A stretch of DNA of 64,000 nucleotides from Quercus robur (taxonomy: Eukaryota > Streptophyta > Magnoliopsida > Fagales > Fagaceae). The notes under the pieces are model-generated. The model did no database searches, was not told the origin of the DNA, and was given only the letters and a program-made list of their open reading frames with translations. The position numbers and the translations under genes were made by a program. How positions within the stretch are numbered: the first letter of the stretch is position 1; every line of letters begins with the position of its first letter. This document shows, in pieces, positions 23,431 to 34,567 of the stretch. The stretch covers positions 2,666,001 through 2,730,000 of the forward strand of contig NC_065536.1 of NCBI RefSeq assembly GCF_932294415.1, read 5' to 3'.

Positions 23431-23659
23431 AAGTTTGAAGGAAACACAAGAAATCCGGTGGTCATTTTTCAGAATTACTATCTGTAGAACCTAACATCTT
23501 GATTGTATCCTGGAGACAAATTTGCGATAACCCTTTAGCAACAAAAGTGTGGGGGACAAATATTGTCTAAGGAAAATGATATAGTGCCTCCAAGTTATCT
23601 ATTTTCTGTTTGTTTTTTGTGTTAACCTTGTTCTTCCATTATTACTTTGTGTAATATAT

Positions 23660-23910
23660 CCAACAGTGGCTTGGTCGTCGTGGCGTGGGTTGTGGTAGGC
23701 GTGGGTTTGATGTGCGTGGGTTATGGGATGTGTGGGTTTGGCGTGGTTCAGAATTTTGGTTGTAGGTTGTTGTGGTTTGGTGGTGGTGGATATGTGGGTC
23801 TTGGCTGTGATGTTGGTTGTGTGGGTCGGAATTTAATTGTGTGAGTTTGATGTTGGCTGTGTGGGTTGGAATGTGGCTGTGCGGGTCAGAACGTAGTTGT
23901 GTAAGTTTGA
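23660..23910 (+). repeat. G-rich TGTGGGTTGG minisatellite
   Basis: Strand-biased G/T-rich block with many GTGGGTT, TGTGGGTC and GGTGGTGGTGG tracts. The reading through it (VGVGLMCVGYGMCGFG...) is low complexity and I do not treat it as a gene. Confidence 0.6.
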
Positions 23911-24999
23911 TTTTTTCAATTATTTGAATTTTTTCTTCGTATCCCAGATTGGGTGTAACAAAATGACTGAATCCTTCTCCTCTCTATTCAGGCTTGGTTA
24001 CGTGAGTTCAATTGTATGTTAACCGTTCAGCTTAACCCAAAGCTCAATATCTAATGCTTGAATTGATAGGCTTTCTGTCTTCTTTTGCTTCTTTTGACCC
24101 AAAGCACAATACATTCAGCTTGATCCAAAGAAGCTTTATAGCATTAAAAGTTCTCTTATGATCTGTGTATTAATTAATCGTCGAAGTGTGGAACTAGTCC
24201 TAACTCACCTAAGCAGAGCCATATGCAATGGCAGATTCTCACTCCAATAAGAAATCATTGCAATTTTCAATATCACATTTCTATCAACACCAAGAAGAAA
24301 CTTTCAAAATTGATAAATTTAGGTAGTGCTAGAACACTTGCAGGCAAAATCATTCCTCACAGAGGTTGTGAATCACTTCAAGTTGCCAAATGTAATGAAA
24401 TCCTGCACCCAGTGACCCAAATGAAGTTTAAAACTAGTAAACTAGTCTTAAAGTTCAATATGCTTCTTTCAAGACTCATTCTGCACCGAGTTTAAATGTG
24501 TAAATCAGTGAAAGAGCACTCATCAAAAAAAAAAAAAAAAAAAAATCCCACACATTTAGTTAATAACAAATAATATTGCTATAGAGGGAATGCACATGCT
24601 AAAAGTTTATCAGGTGAGCATCAATTCTCATTCACACACTCAGATGCAAGTACTCAAAAGATGTAACAGATCATTGACTAAGAAAAATATTTTGATATGA
24701 AAGACAATGTATTAGACGATCTAATGCTATTAAGCTTCCAGTAGATGTATTGATTTCAAGTGGTGGTAATTTGAGTATCCAATTTTTAGAAGTCAGCACA
24801 ATACAAACTCATTTGTTTACTACGGGGAAGAGGTTAAGCCCAGACTCATAAACCTAAGTACTATTGTTTTACTCCCTATAATATTATATTACAGAAGAAC
24901 TTTCTCAGACTGTCAACTGAACTCTAATTGTAAAGAAAATCTAAATCATTGTTCCCCTCAGAAGAGAAATTTCTGCGTGGGCCTCCACCACCGTTGCCC

Positions 25000-26446
25000 C
25001 TAGTCCTTCTTACCATATGTCCATTTAATGGCGAGAGTTGATGCAGATTGACCACCACCAGCCGGCCCATTCCTCTTTGCAGAATTAGACTTCTTTGTGG
25101 ACAAATAATCGTGCAATCTTGTGACAAAAACAGTCAAAATAACGGATAAAGTTATTTTTTCGAGGATGCATGCACCTCCACCCTTATAAAGGGACTTAAC
25201 ACCCTCATTCCTGATAATCTCTGCAAATGCATGCATTGAACTCTGATACTTAACAACTTCTCCAGAGGTCATCATCATCCTCCTATTTACAGTGTCCAAT
25301 GGGTAAGTTGCCATCTTTTGACAAACTGCAACTCCCACTGCCATTACTGGTGCAGCCAAGAAGTCATCCTGCAAAAACAGCAAGTGTAATTCAACATAAT
25401 TCTGTATCATGAATGGATTGCTATTTCACACTTATCAGCAATAGCAAAACCTTTAAAAAAAAAATCTCTGGATTACATGAAATGAAGATGCCACTTAGAC
25501 AATTAAAATTAAAAATATTGGGAAAGTCAAATGTAACCAAAAACAAAAGAGAGAGCGAAAGGAATTTGTCAAGAAACACTTGGAAAAAATAAATCAAGGG
25601 TGACCTTGATTGTAAAAAAGCAATGCATGCTGGGTATAGGGGCTATGAATGTCATCAAGGAAATAGCCCCAATGACACTAAATTCTCATGTTTGCACTGA
25701 CCTGTGACCGGACCCAGTGTAACATAAACGGCCCGAAGATAACATGTATGCCAAAGTAGAGCCCAGTACTTAATAAGCTTTTACAACATGAGATAGCAAA
25801 TCCACGGTACAGTCCAGCAATGCCATCTGATCTTATAGTTTTTTTGTAGACATCAATCAAACCTTTGAATTGCCTTTCTTCAATCTTATTGTTTGTCTTG
25901 ATATCATTGGCTAGGCGAGTCTGGGCATAATCTAGGGGATAAACAACAAAATGAGTTGCTAAATTAGCAAAAATTCCTCCTCCCAAGCCTCCGAGTAACC
26001 ATTTCCAGTAGCCATCTTTGTCTTTCTTGAAATTGGTTAAAGTCAGAAAATAGTTGTTAAAGCCAAAGCTTATTACCTGTTGTACATATAAATATTGTGG
26101 ATTTAATAAACAAGATTAGATGAGACAAAGAAGAAATAAACAACAAAAACATCTACAAATTTCTAATGGTCAAAATCAAGTTTAACCCAGTTCGAGAGTC
26201 AGACTTCTGCTTTTCCAGCGGAGCTCTTACAAATACTGGAAGCAGAGGTGAAGCAAGATAGGAGGCAGAGCCAGCATTTGCTGTGAGCAATGTTTTGTGC
26301 AATCTGACGATCGCATATCCACCAGCACTGGGAATGTTTTGCAAGCTTGAAGTCCAGGCTTGATGGTTAGGAAAGTGCGTGATGGAGAGGTAAGGTTGCA
26401 CTCTTATCTTCTGGATTACAGATGGAAGTTGTGGCCCATCTGCCAT
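25000..26446 (-). CDS. ADP/ATP-carrier-like protein lacking helices 1-2 (three exons)
   Basis: Member of the mitochondrial carrier family; true members exchange ADP and ATP across the inner mitochondrial membrane. Exon 1 (26446 to about 26200) encodes a plant-type N-terminal extension, MADGPQLPSVIQKI to PVFVRAPLEK. Exon 2 (26076-25702) covers NFKKDKDGYWKW, YPLDYAQTRLAND, RQFKGLIDVYKKTI and SDGIAGLYRGF. Exon 3 (25368-25000) covers ATYPLDTVNRRMMMTSGE and NEGVKSLYKGGGA and ends KKD-stop. Splice sites CACAG|GTCAGT (25701) and TTTGCAG|GATGAC (25369) agree in phase. Odd points: the roughly 90 residues carrying helices 1-2 and the first PxDxxR repeat are missing between exons 1 and 2. In the second repeat AR becomes AQ, and the ADP/ATP signature RRRMMM reads NRRMMM. 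A 5'UTR acceptor (CCTTGCAG) lies at about 26475. All exons are open, but transport is unlikely; probably a decaying paralogue. Confidence 0.7.
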
Positions 26447-26474
26447 TTTTGCAACTCAATTTGGTAACCTGCAA

Positions 26475-28081
26475 GGACATTAACAAATCAGGCAATAAGG
26501 AAAGCAAAATAAGGACAAAGGATAACTCTTAAAATCTTAATAAAATTTCACAAGGCCAATGAAAGCATAAATGACATGCATATAATTATGCAGATATGGG
26601 TGTAATTCCAGCTGCAGAAAGAAAGAGGGCTGGTAAAGCAGACCCAACTAAGCTTACAAGTTCTATAGGCATAAAATCAAAACTTGACGTAAATGAAGGG
26701 TCTGGAATAGAAACCACAACGCATTTGTTTCTCTCAACAAGAGAAAACAAGAAGTAAAAATATCAATACATCAGGTTCAGTAGCATATCCATTTCACATA
26801 TATGAGAAAGCTCCTTAAAGATTCAATATTAATATTCAGAAAGCAAAGTTTCCATTGAAGCCAAAACTGAGTCCACTTTCTGGGTCTTATTTTCCAGACT
26901 GAGATTGCACATAAATTTTTAGATACTCATAAAAATAATGCTTGCACCATGACCTGGAGGAGATATTCAAATGGGGAAACAAAACAGAGACTTAAGATTT
27001 GCCTGACTATTTCTAAGACACCATACTACTACACTAGAAATACTTTTTCCACACACACACCCACACAAAAAATAAATAAATAAAATAAATCATATCAATG
27101 TGGTCATACATTGGCACACTCTTTGGATATCTGTAATGGGTTGGCCATTTCACTATTTGCTTACATTGACCAAAAACTTGTGAACAAAATCAGTGCATCA
27201 AGCATCAAATTCTTTTGTGTCGAGGATATAACATCTTAAGGTGATATTATTACCTCTACTCCCATCTCCCTTTTCCCTTAACCTTAAATATTCTCTAAAT
27301 CATCTTAATCTTATTTAATCATTTGTTCACCTCTACATATTAGATCTTTTAAATTAAAAGGAAAAAAAAAATTCACAAAAATTAAGAGGACTTTCATATT
27401 AAATTGAATTACAAATATGAGAGGGAGGAAATAATTATAAATAAATAAATAACCAAGTCAGAAATGCTTAACACTATGAGAGTGATTTCAAGGAACCAGA
27501 TAGAGCAAAAACCACATCAAAAACATATTGAGACCTTCAGCTAAGCAAGGAGTGAACTAGTGTAATTTCATTCATTCAAAAATCCATTTTCTCTCATTTC
27601 AAAAACCAAAAAGTGCCTAAAACCATAGAGGAAAATTAGCATGAAAATAAGAATTTTGGGTCTCCCGAGTTATAAACACCATAGTGATTAAGAGAGAGAG
27701 AGAGAGAGATACTCAGTGCATAACAAACAAGACTAGCTGTCTAGCTCAGGCTGCTCTGCTGTGAATAACTGAATATCCAAGTCTAGTGAGAAATGCGTCT
27801 TGCATGTAGCACATGAGTCATCCATCACATGTAGTGGAGTGGAGGCCTAATATAACCGATGCACAAGAGTGGGTCCCAGCTCACATGTCATTCTAGTTTA
27901 AGAAAATTGATAATAATAATAATAATAATAGATTTAGAATATGACAATTTTTTACATAAATATAACGTACAGGAGTAAGTAAAGGCCGTACAAAATGGAC
28001 AATGATGGCGATGGCCAGAACAGTGAAGGGATTCAGTTGCAACCCAACAAAACAGAAATCTTTTTAGTAATTTTAGTGAAA

Positions 28082-28114
<33 letters not shown>

Positions 28115-28430
28115 TTGTTTAATTGTTCTCTCTCTACTGTATATTTTGTCTTTAGCTTTTTTTCTTCCCAACCGAACCGGAAAGCCCTTTCTTTTTTAAA
28201 TTACTTTGATTGATGGATGGGTATTATATTATATTATAATACACCCCTCTCTCTCTCTCTCAAACCCTTTTTCAGCGTTTCTTTTTGGGTAAACTCTCTC
28301 TCAATCTTTCTTTCTCTGGTCTCTGTATGGAAGTAAAACAGTGTAAGAACCTTTTGGTTTCATAATAGACATCTCATGTCCACAACAAGTTGATAGACCC
28401 TTAACCCTTTACTTAAAAAAAAAAAAAAAA
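26475..28430 (-). other. Upstream region of the carrier-like gene
   Basis: Non-coding. A 5'UTR intron probably starts here, given the acceptor at about 26475. Pyrimidine/purine microsatellites lie at 27691-27709 (GA), 28084-28112 (CT) and 28247-28261 (CT), a common context for plant promoters and leaders. An (AAT)n tract lies at about 27912-27929. No other gene seen. Confidence 0.45.
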
Positions 28431-28442
28431 AAAACTGAATAC

Positions 28443-29260
28443 TTTTTTTTTTTATAGAGGAAATCAATTTCATTAAACCAAAAAAGGGTTACAATAGAGA
28501 GTCACGAGCATGAGGCTCTAAATCAGATACAACCAAATGAGATACAAAAGGTGGGGTAACACCTTTCCAGACTTGAGAATAATAATTAGTCTTGGCGAAT
28601 TGAGCAAGCTCGTGAGCAACCATGTTGTAGTCCCTTTTCAAGTAAGCAAAAGAGCAGCAAGAGAACAAAGCTTTGGCCCGCAAAATACCTTCCACCAAAT
28701 TACCAGCTTCACCTCCAATATTGCCATGGTTAATAGCAAGAATCGCCAAAAGAGCATCTGATTCCATCATGACTTGAGGGAGATCCATTTCCTGTGCCAA
28801 CATAAGGCCTTGCTAAATAGCAAATAGTTCCGTCCACTAAGCAGGGAAATTAGAAGACAACAGCTTGCTGAGAGCTACTATAACCATGCCAGACCCATCT
28901 CTGATAACTACACCAACCCCTGAACTCCCCCCAGAATCTATAGAGCATGCCCCATCTACATTTACCTTAAACACACCAGGAGGAGGGACGGACCAACCCA
29001 TAGGAGTGGACTGCATAGGGGGAAAATCCATTTTAATGGCACCATGGTAGTCGATATTAATCTCTGAGCCATCTCCCAAGTTTGGAGGGGTGAAAGACAA
29101 TCTTCATCATGGACACGCAGGTTCCTATTGTGCCAAATCGCCCAAGAAATGGCAAAGAAAAACAGCAAGTGCCTTGTAAATACCAGTATAATAGTGCTTT
29201 GTAAGTCAAATGTACTTTCTGAGTCTATTAAATAATAGTCAGCCAAAATCAATGGGTTCT
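28443..29260 (-). pseudogene. 5'-truncated LINE, RNase H end of ORF2
   Basis: The minus strand reads WAIWHNRNLRVHDED, then GVFKVNVDGACSIDSGGSSG and GVVIRDGSGMVIVALSK, then QVMMESDALLAILAINHG and FAYLKRDYNMVAHELAQFA. This is the RNase H (RVT_3) domain at the C-terminus of plant non-LTR retrotransposon ORF2, which removes RNA during target-primed reverse transcription. Catalytic Asp (VDGA), Glu (WTELFAI) and Asp (ESDA) are visible, with the final HELA motif. Two in-frame TAG stops flank the Glu segment (about 28813 and 28840), and a frameshift near 29100 separates the N-terminal piece. After the stop the strand runs through TGAAATTGATTTCCTCTAT into an A-run (complement of 28443-28454), the poly-A tail. 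Truncated at about 29260. Confidence 0.8.
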
Positions 29261-29349
29261 CCCTCCATATAGCTAAAATTTTATAGCACCAATGATTCTA
29301 TCATAAGTATGCTTTTCATGTAGAAATTATATGGTGACAAGGGTTATAA

Positions 29350-30540
29350 GAGCATCCACAGCAATGGAGCTAAAAATTTAACTTTTTAGCTCCATTAAAA
29401 GTTATTTTATCTATTTTACCTACACACATGCTGCAGCAATAGATCTATTTTAGCTTTCAACACAATAAAATAATATAAACATCATAATAAAATAATATAA
29501 TCACTACAATAAAATAATATATCCCACTATCCAAAAAACATCCACAGCACCAACCATAACCACCTCTACCATCAGCCACAGCCACAACCACACCCACAAC
29601 CACCACCAGCACCACCACCACCGCCACCGCCATTCATCAACCAGAGAAACCCAGCCACCATTCATCAACCATCAACAAACCTCATTCATCAACCATCAAC
29701 AAAATCAAAACCCATTCATCAAAATAAAAATAGAACCCATCATCAACCATCAAATTAGCCAAAAGCCACCACGAAACCAGAGAAACCTAGCCACCATTCA
29801 TCAACCATCAACAAACCCCATTCATCAACCATCAACAAACCCCATTCATCAACCATCAACAAAATCAAAACCCATTCATCAAAATAAAAATAGAACCCAT
29901 CAACATAAAACCCAATCACAGCGACAATGTTGTTTTGTTAATCACGACGACAAAATCAAAACTCAGCACCGACGATCATGGGTTTTGGTGTTTGAGACAG
30001 AGAAAGATTGAGAGACAAAGTAAAGGAAAAATGAGATAGCAGAGAAATAAGGGCGGAGAATGAAGAGATCAATTGGCTTGGGTCGGCACTGGGCAGGAGC
30101 TTGGGTCGGCGTTGTTTCGGCGCTGGGCAAGAGCTTGGATCGGCGTTGGGCAGGGGCTTGGGTCGGCGCTAGGCAGGGGCTTGGGTCGACGCTGTCAGCG
30201 CTGGGCAGGGGCTTAGGTCGGCAGCGAATGGAGGAATTGAAGCTTGCAACCGGAAGAAATGAAGAATGTGAGGACCGACTGAGGGGAAAGAGGAGCAACG
30301 AGTAGAATGGGGAAGGAAGAGAAAGAAAAAAAAAAAAATTCTAATCCTAGTGTGAACACAAAATAAAATAATATATATTTTTTTACCTTTGAGCTACAAT
30401 GCACATCTATCTTTAGATGTGCACTGTAACTGAGAAGCAAAAAAACTTGGCTATAGCTCCACTGCTATAGCTCTTCTTTTGTGATCAGTGGTACTAAAAA
30501 ATAGTAATATAACTATTTAGCACCACTGTTGTGAGTGCTC
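29350..30540. mobile_element. Non-autonomous TIR element with TAA target duplication
   Basis: Ends are inverted repeats: GAGCATCCACAGCAATGGAG at 29350, and the complement of the right end, GAGCACTCACAACAGTGGTG, at 30540. Both continue into GCTAAA. TAA flanks both sides (29347-29349, 30541-30543), as for PIF/Harbinger/Tourist-type elements. The interior has two minisatellites: CATTCATCAACCATCAACAA units at about 29640-29900, and GCTTGGGTCGGCGCTGGGCA units of about 28-30 bp at 30075-30225. No transposase. Confidence 0.8.
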
Positions 30541-30968
30541 TAAGGTTATTAAGGTTTATAAATATTACTAATAATTCCAAATAATGACTCATTTTTCAAA
30601 ACAAAAAAAAAAAAAATAATGATTCCTTAATTTTTATTTTATTTATTTCTTAATATTACAAGATTTGAAAAGAATTACATGTGTAAAAATGTCATGGTCA
30701 ACAATGGAACATTCTGCTAAGTTTTTATTTCTTAATTAAAAAGTTACTAATATGCAGATAAATTGTACTGTTCCTCCTAAACTATAAGTACAAGGAAAAT
30801 GTAATGTCTCTGTTTAATTTAAAATTTATTAATTCCTAAATTATCTTTTTTTAATAAGCACTCTATCCTTACATTTTTGTTAAATTAAGATAAACAAACG
30901 AATTTTTGAAAAATGAGTCTAAAGACTCACGTTAATGGCCTTAATGCCCTCCAATAACAAACAAATTT

Positions 30969-32113
30969 GACATAAATTCAAAACCGATCCTCTAAGTTTC
31001 AACTTTTATCATTTTAGTCTTATAAGTTTCAGTTTTGTTATTTTAGTTCTTTAAGTTTCAAATTTTGCCAATTAAGTCCTCCGTTACCCTTCTGTTAGTT
31101 GTTGCCATTTACTAACCAAAATGACGTCGTTTGGGCTATTTTTTTTATTTCGTAATTAAAAGAAAATGTAAAACTGTTATTACAAAATAGAAAGAAAAAA
31201 GAAAAAAAGAGAGGAAACAACATCGATCCCATTGAAAACAAAACACAAAACCCAAACCCACCCCACCGATACCTTGCCTCACCAATTTTTGAGAAAACAA
31301 TTAAGGGGCTAAGGGAGAAAGAAAGAAAGAGGGAGAAAGGGAGAGGGAGATAGCGAGGCAAGGTATCATAACTTAGGCCTGATTGATTCTCTTGAATGAA
31401 AGACCATAGCTTGGTGTTACAACTCAGAGTACTCCTCAATTTCAAAGATAGCTTAAATTCACGATGAATGATTCTTGGACTTCTCATCCAACAAGACTTC
31501 TTTGAACAAGGATTGCTTGGTGAGTTCTATAACTTCATAAACAAGTAGTTGCCTTCATCGTTATTTGCTTAGCATATCCTGAAGTTATAATCTAGAGTTT
31601 AACAATTAGAAGTATGACGCATGTGAAATATCACATGAATCTGGCACCTTCTATACTTGAGCACAAGAATTTACTACTTATCAAAAGGCTTTTAAATTGA
31701 ATACTAAACTACAATAGCTAGAAGAGAATAACCCTTTCCCCCACTCAATCTCTCACTCTTTCACTTTCCCTCTCTTTCTTTCTCCCTCAACCCCTTAATT
31801 GTGTTTTCTTAGAAATTGGCGAGCCAAGGAATCAATGGGCTGGGGTTGGGTTTTATGTTTTGTTTTCAGCGGGGAACAACATTGTTCTCCTTATTTTTTT
31901 TATTTTTTTATTTTTGTAATAACAATTTTACAATTTCTTTTAATTACGAAATTAAAATAAAAAATAAAAAAGAGCCAAAAACGACATCGTTTTGGTTAGT
32001 AAATGGCAACAACTAACGGAAGGGTAATGGAGAACTTAATTGACAAAATTTGAAACTTAGAGAACTGAAATGACAAAAGTTAAAACTTAGAAGGTCAATT
32101 TTGGATTTTTGCC
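30969..32113. mobile_element. Mutator-like element (MULE) with long terminal inverted repeats
   Basis: Long inverted arms (about 30969-31360 and 31725-32113) pair along almost their full length: left GACATAAATTCAAAACCG, right complement GGCAAAAATCCAAAATTG. The 9-bp target duplication AACAAATTT is exact (30960-30968, 32114-32122), the Mutator hallmark. The roughly 360-bp centre (31365-31725) has no transposase and no domain I recognise; it could be captured host sequence. GACGTCGTTT-like phrases occur in both arms. Confidence 0.88.
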
Positions 32114-32122
32114 AACAAATTT

Positions 32123-33460
32123 TACGTACAGTAATGACCTTAATATATTTAAATAAATAATAAAAAGATTACACGCCACAAGTAATGGTCTTTCAAATTG
32201 TATGTCATGTTGCTTGTTATTTGAGTGTTAAGATTATTAACATGTATGTTTAGACACATTTTGATAGGAAAAAAAGAAAAGAAAAAGATGTTTCCTTTAA
32301 TGTAAATTGTTCATTACAAAGACATAAGGAAAGATATTGCTATTTTTTAAACTAAAAGGAAACCTTAAACTGACACGGGCCTTTTTCAATGTACATGAGT
32401 ATTGGATGGAAGTCCTTTTATATATGTGTGTGTGTCTTTACCATAATTAGGGTAATATAAAAAATAAAAAATAAAACTACAAGTTAGTTCAATTAAAAAT
32501 ATGCAAATTGTCTTTAACCTAAAGATAGTGATTGGTTGGGTGATTTGTGGGAAGGAGAAAATAGAAGGGATTTTTGTGTTTGATTTGGGGAGGGGAATGA
32601 TTTTTGTGGGGCTCAAGAGTTTGATGGGAAATTACCTATCTGCCATCTCCTCCCCCCTTTTTTGTTGCTTTATTGCTTTATTTTCTTTTTCTTTCTCTTT
32701 TTCTTTTTTAAACTTTTAATTTTTGGGTTTTTTCAATTTTTTTAAATACTTTAAAATATTTATTAAAAAAAATTATATACTAAGGGCATAAGAGTAAATT
32801 TATACCATCTACATTTGCTATCTTCTTATCTTTCTTTTTAAATAAAAGAGTTCTCCATTTTTTACACTTTTCTACCTGCAATCAAACATGCATAAATAAA
32901 AAAAAAAAATTAAAAAAAAAAAAAAAACTTTTCTAATCTTCCATTTTTCCATCCCCAATCAAACCAAACCTTACTATGAATTTAATTACGTTGATGATGC
33001 ATCAAATTAAGTCCAACAAGCCCAATAAATTCAAAGACAAAGCAAAAAAGATTTTGATTGAAACCCTATTTCATTTCTCCATTATAACACGATCAAGACT
33101 CCTCAAAACTTGATCAAGACTAGCTTATTAGCAGACTTTCTGTTTCCACTTTCCACAAAAAATGTTACAACATAGTAATATGTACAGAAGCTAGTACCTA
33201 ACAAACCTAGGGAGGAATAGGATCTTTTCATTTAAAAAGAAAATTTTTAAACACACATATTTTTATACTCTCTATTTGTAATTGTGTCCTTTCAGGGTTT
33301 TGATTAAATAAAATCTAAAGGTGTATCATGTGATGTGGTACTATATGCATTATTAAATCAAGAAGATCATATGCTCTCGATTTAACAGTAAAACACTCTC
33401 TATATTTTAAATAAAAAGGATTTCAAAATTCTGAATGCATGATCATACTGGCATAACATA
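32123..33460. other. AT-rich non-coding stretch
   Basis: No gene seen. TTTGTGGGAAGGAGAAAATA near 32547 and the complement of 32930-32970 (GGTTTGGTTTGATTGGGGAT) are weakly inverted and could be the ends of a small MITE. The copy is too diverged to be sure. Confidence 0.4.
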
Positions 33461-33472
33461 TGTTCATAATTA

Positions 33473-34567
33473 CTAAACTGTTTTGGAGAGAGTCCAATTG
33501 TCATCAAGGTCAACTCGCCATGCAAAGTAACCAAGCAATCCCTTACCCTTAGCATACAAGACCTTAGCCAGAATACTTTTAACATCGTCATAACCAACCC
33601 AAGTTGTCCCATTGTAGCAATAATCTGTGGCAAACGTGTAGTTGAACGCTGTTATGGCACTGCCTTGACCTATGGTCCTGTTCCTGATATGCGTATAACC
33701 TAATGCTCCATCTGCCGTTATATCAGCACCATTAGCTGGTGCTAAAAATCCATGGTTATTAGCATCTTTAAGCTTCCATGCATAGCCATAGTATGGCAAA
33801 CCAAATACAATTTTTCTGGCCGGAAAACCAGCCCGAATCCAAGAACTAATCCCAGAATCACCACTAACCTCACTGAATGGATTGTATAATGCAGCTGGCG
33901 CTTCGGTCAGATTTGGTTTCCAAGTTGGTGCACCGAAATCAAAAGCCATTACATTGATCCAATCCAAGTTGTTTTCCATAGCCTCAGCCGGATAACTCAA
34001 TGAACGAAATACTGATGAGAAATAAACCGCCACAGTTAGAAGCAACTGTGGCTTGTTAGAGTTCTTGGACTCTTTTTCCACTGCTTCTCGCCACTCCTTG
34101 AAGAGTAAACCAAGGTTGGTCATGTCTGTGGTTGTGGATGAGAATTCCCAGTCTAAGACAAGGCCATGGAAGTTATAAGGCCTGCCTATTGTTATTGAAG
34201 AATCAATGAATTTTTTTCGGGTACTGGCATTGCTAGCCATTGAAGACAAGGCTGAATCATCAGCGATTCCTCCAGTTATGGATAGAAGGGTCTTAAGTGA
34301 AGGGTTTTTTTGCTGCAAGGTTTGTGTGAAAACTGAGAACTGGGCTGTTTTTGAGTTAGATATGTTGAGTTGGAAGGTGTTGGGATCAACAAATGCTTGG
34401 GCACACAAGAGGTGGGTGTAAAAGGTAAAGTCTATGTCGGAGAGTGGATATGCACTGTCAAAAAACCAATACGAAGATTTAACGACCTTCTTCTCATCAT
34501 CTGATAAGCAGACCTGTAGAAGGAAAAGAAGGATGGAAGTGAATAATGAAATGGTTTTCAAAGCCAT
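33473..34567 (-). CDS. Class V chitinase-like protein (GH18), divergent active site
   Basis: Single-exon ORF of 364 aa, normal length for secreted plant class V chitinases, which cleave chitin from fungi and insects. Residues 1-22 (MALKTISLFTSILLFLLQVC) form a signal peptide, supporting this start. The GH18 barrel follows: SSYWFFDSAYPLSDID, LLSITGGIADDS (strand 3), the catalytic strand, INVMAFDFGAPTW, GFPARKIVFGLPYYGYAW, and LLGYFAWRVDLDDNW at the end. The catalytic strand reads FHGLVLDWEF: the acid Glu and nearest Asp are kept, but the middle Asp of D-x-D-x-E is Val and the first is His. The usual M-x-Y-D is M-A-F-D. Neighbouring pseudogenes still show LDFDWE, so the change is specific to this copy. 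It may bind chitin or act weakly. Several N-x-S/T sites suggest glycosylation. No stops or shifts. Confidence 0.9.
   Translation of the reverse strand: MALKTISLFTSILLFLLQVCLSDDEKKVVKSSYWFFDSAYPLSDIDFTFYTHLLCAQAFVDPNTFQLNISNSKTAQFSVFTQTLQQKNPSLKTLLSITGGIADDSALSSMASNASTRKKFIDSSITIGRPYNFHGLVLDWEFSSTTTDMTNLGLLFKEWREAVEKESKNSNKPQLLLTVAVYFSSVFRSLSYPAEAMENNLDWINVMAFDFGAPTWKPNLTEAPAALYNPFSEVSGDSGISSWIRAGFPARKIVFGLPYYGYAWKLKDANNHGFLAPANGADITADGALGYTHIRNRTIGQGSAITAFNYTFATDYCYNGTTWVGYDDVKSILAKVLYAKGKGLLGYFAWRVDLDDNWTLSKTV

Noticed and set aside
23647-23844. Gly/Val-rich 65-residue protein
   Set aside because: Product of a G/T-rich minisatellite; low complexity.
29963-30298. 111-residue Pro/Ser-rich protein (minus) or its plus-strand counterpart
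   Set aside because: Generated by the 28-30-bp minisatellite inside the TIR element.
31095-31487. 130-residue Phe-rich protein
   Set aside because: Lies in the arm of the MULE; the other arm encodes a similar fragment only because of inverted homology.
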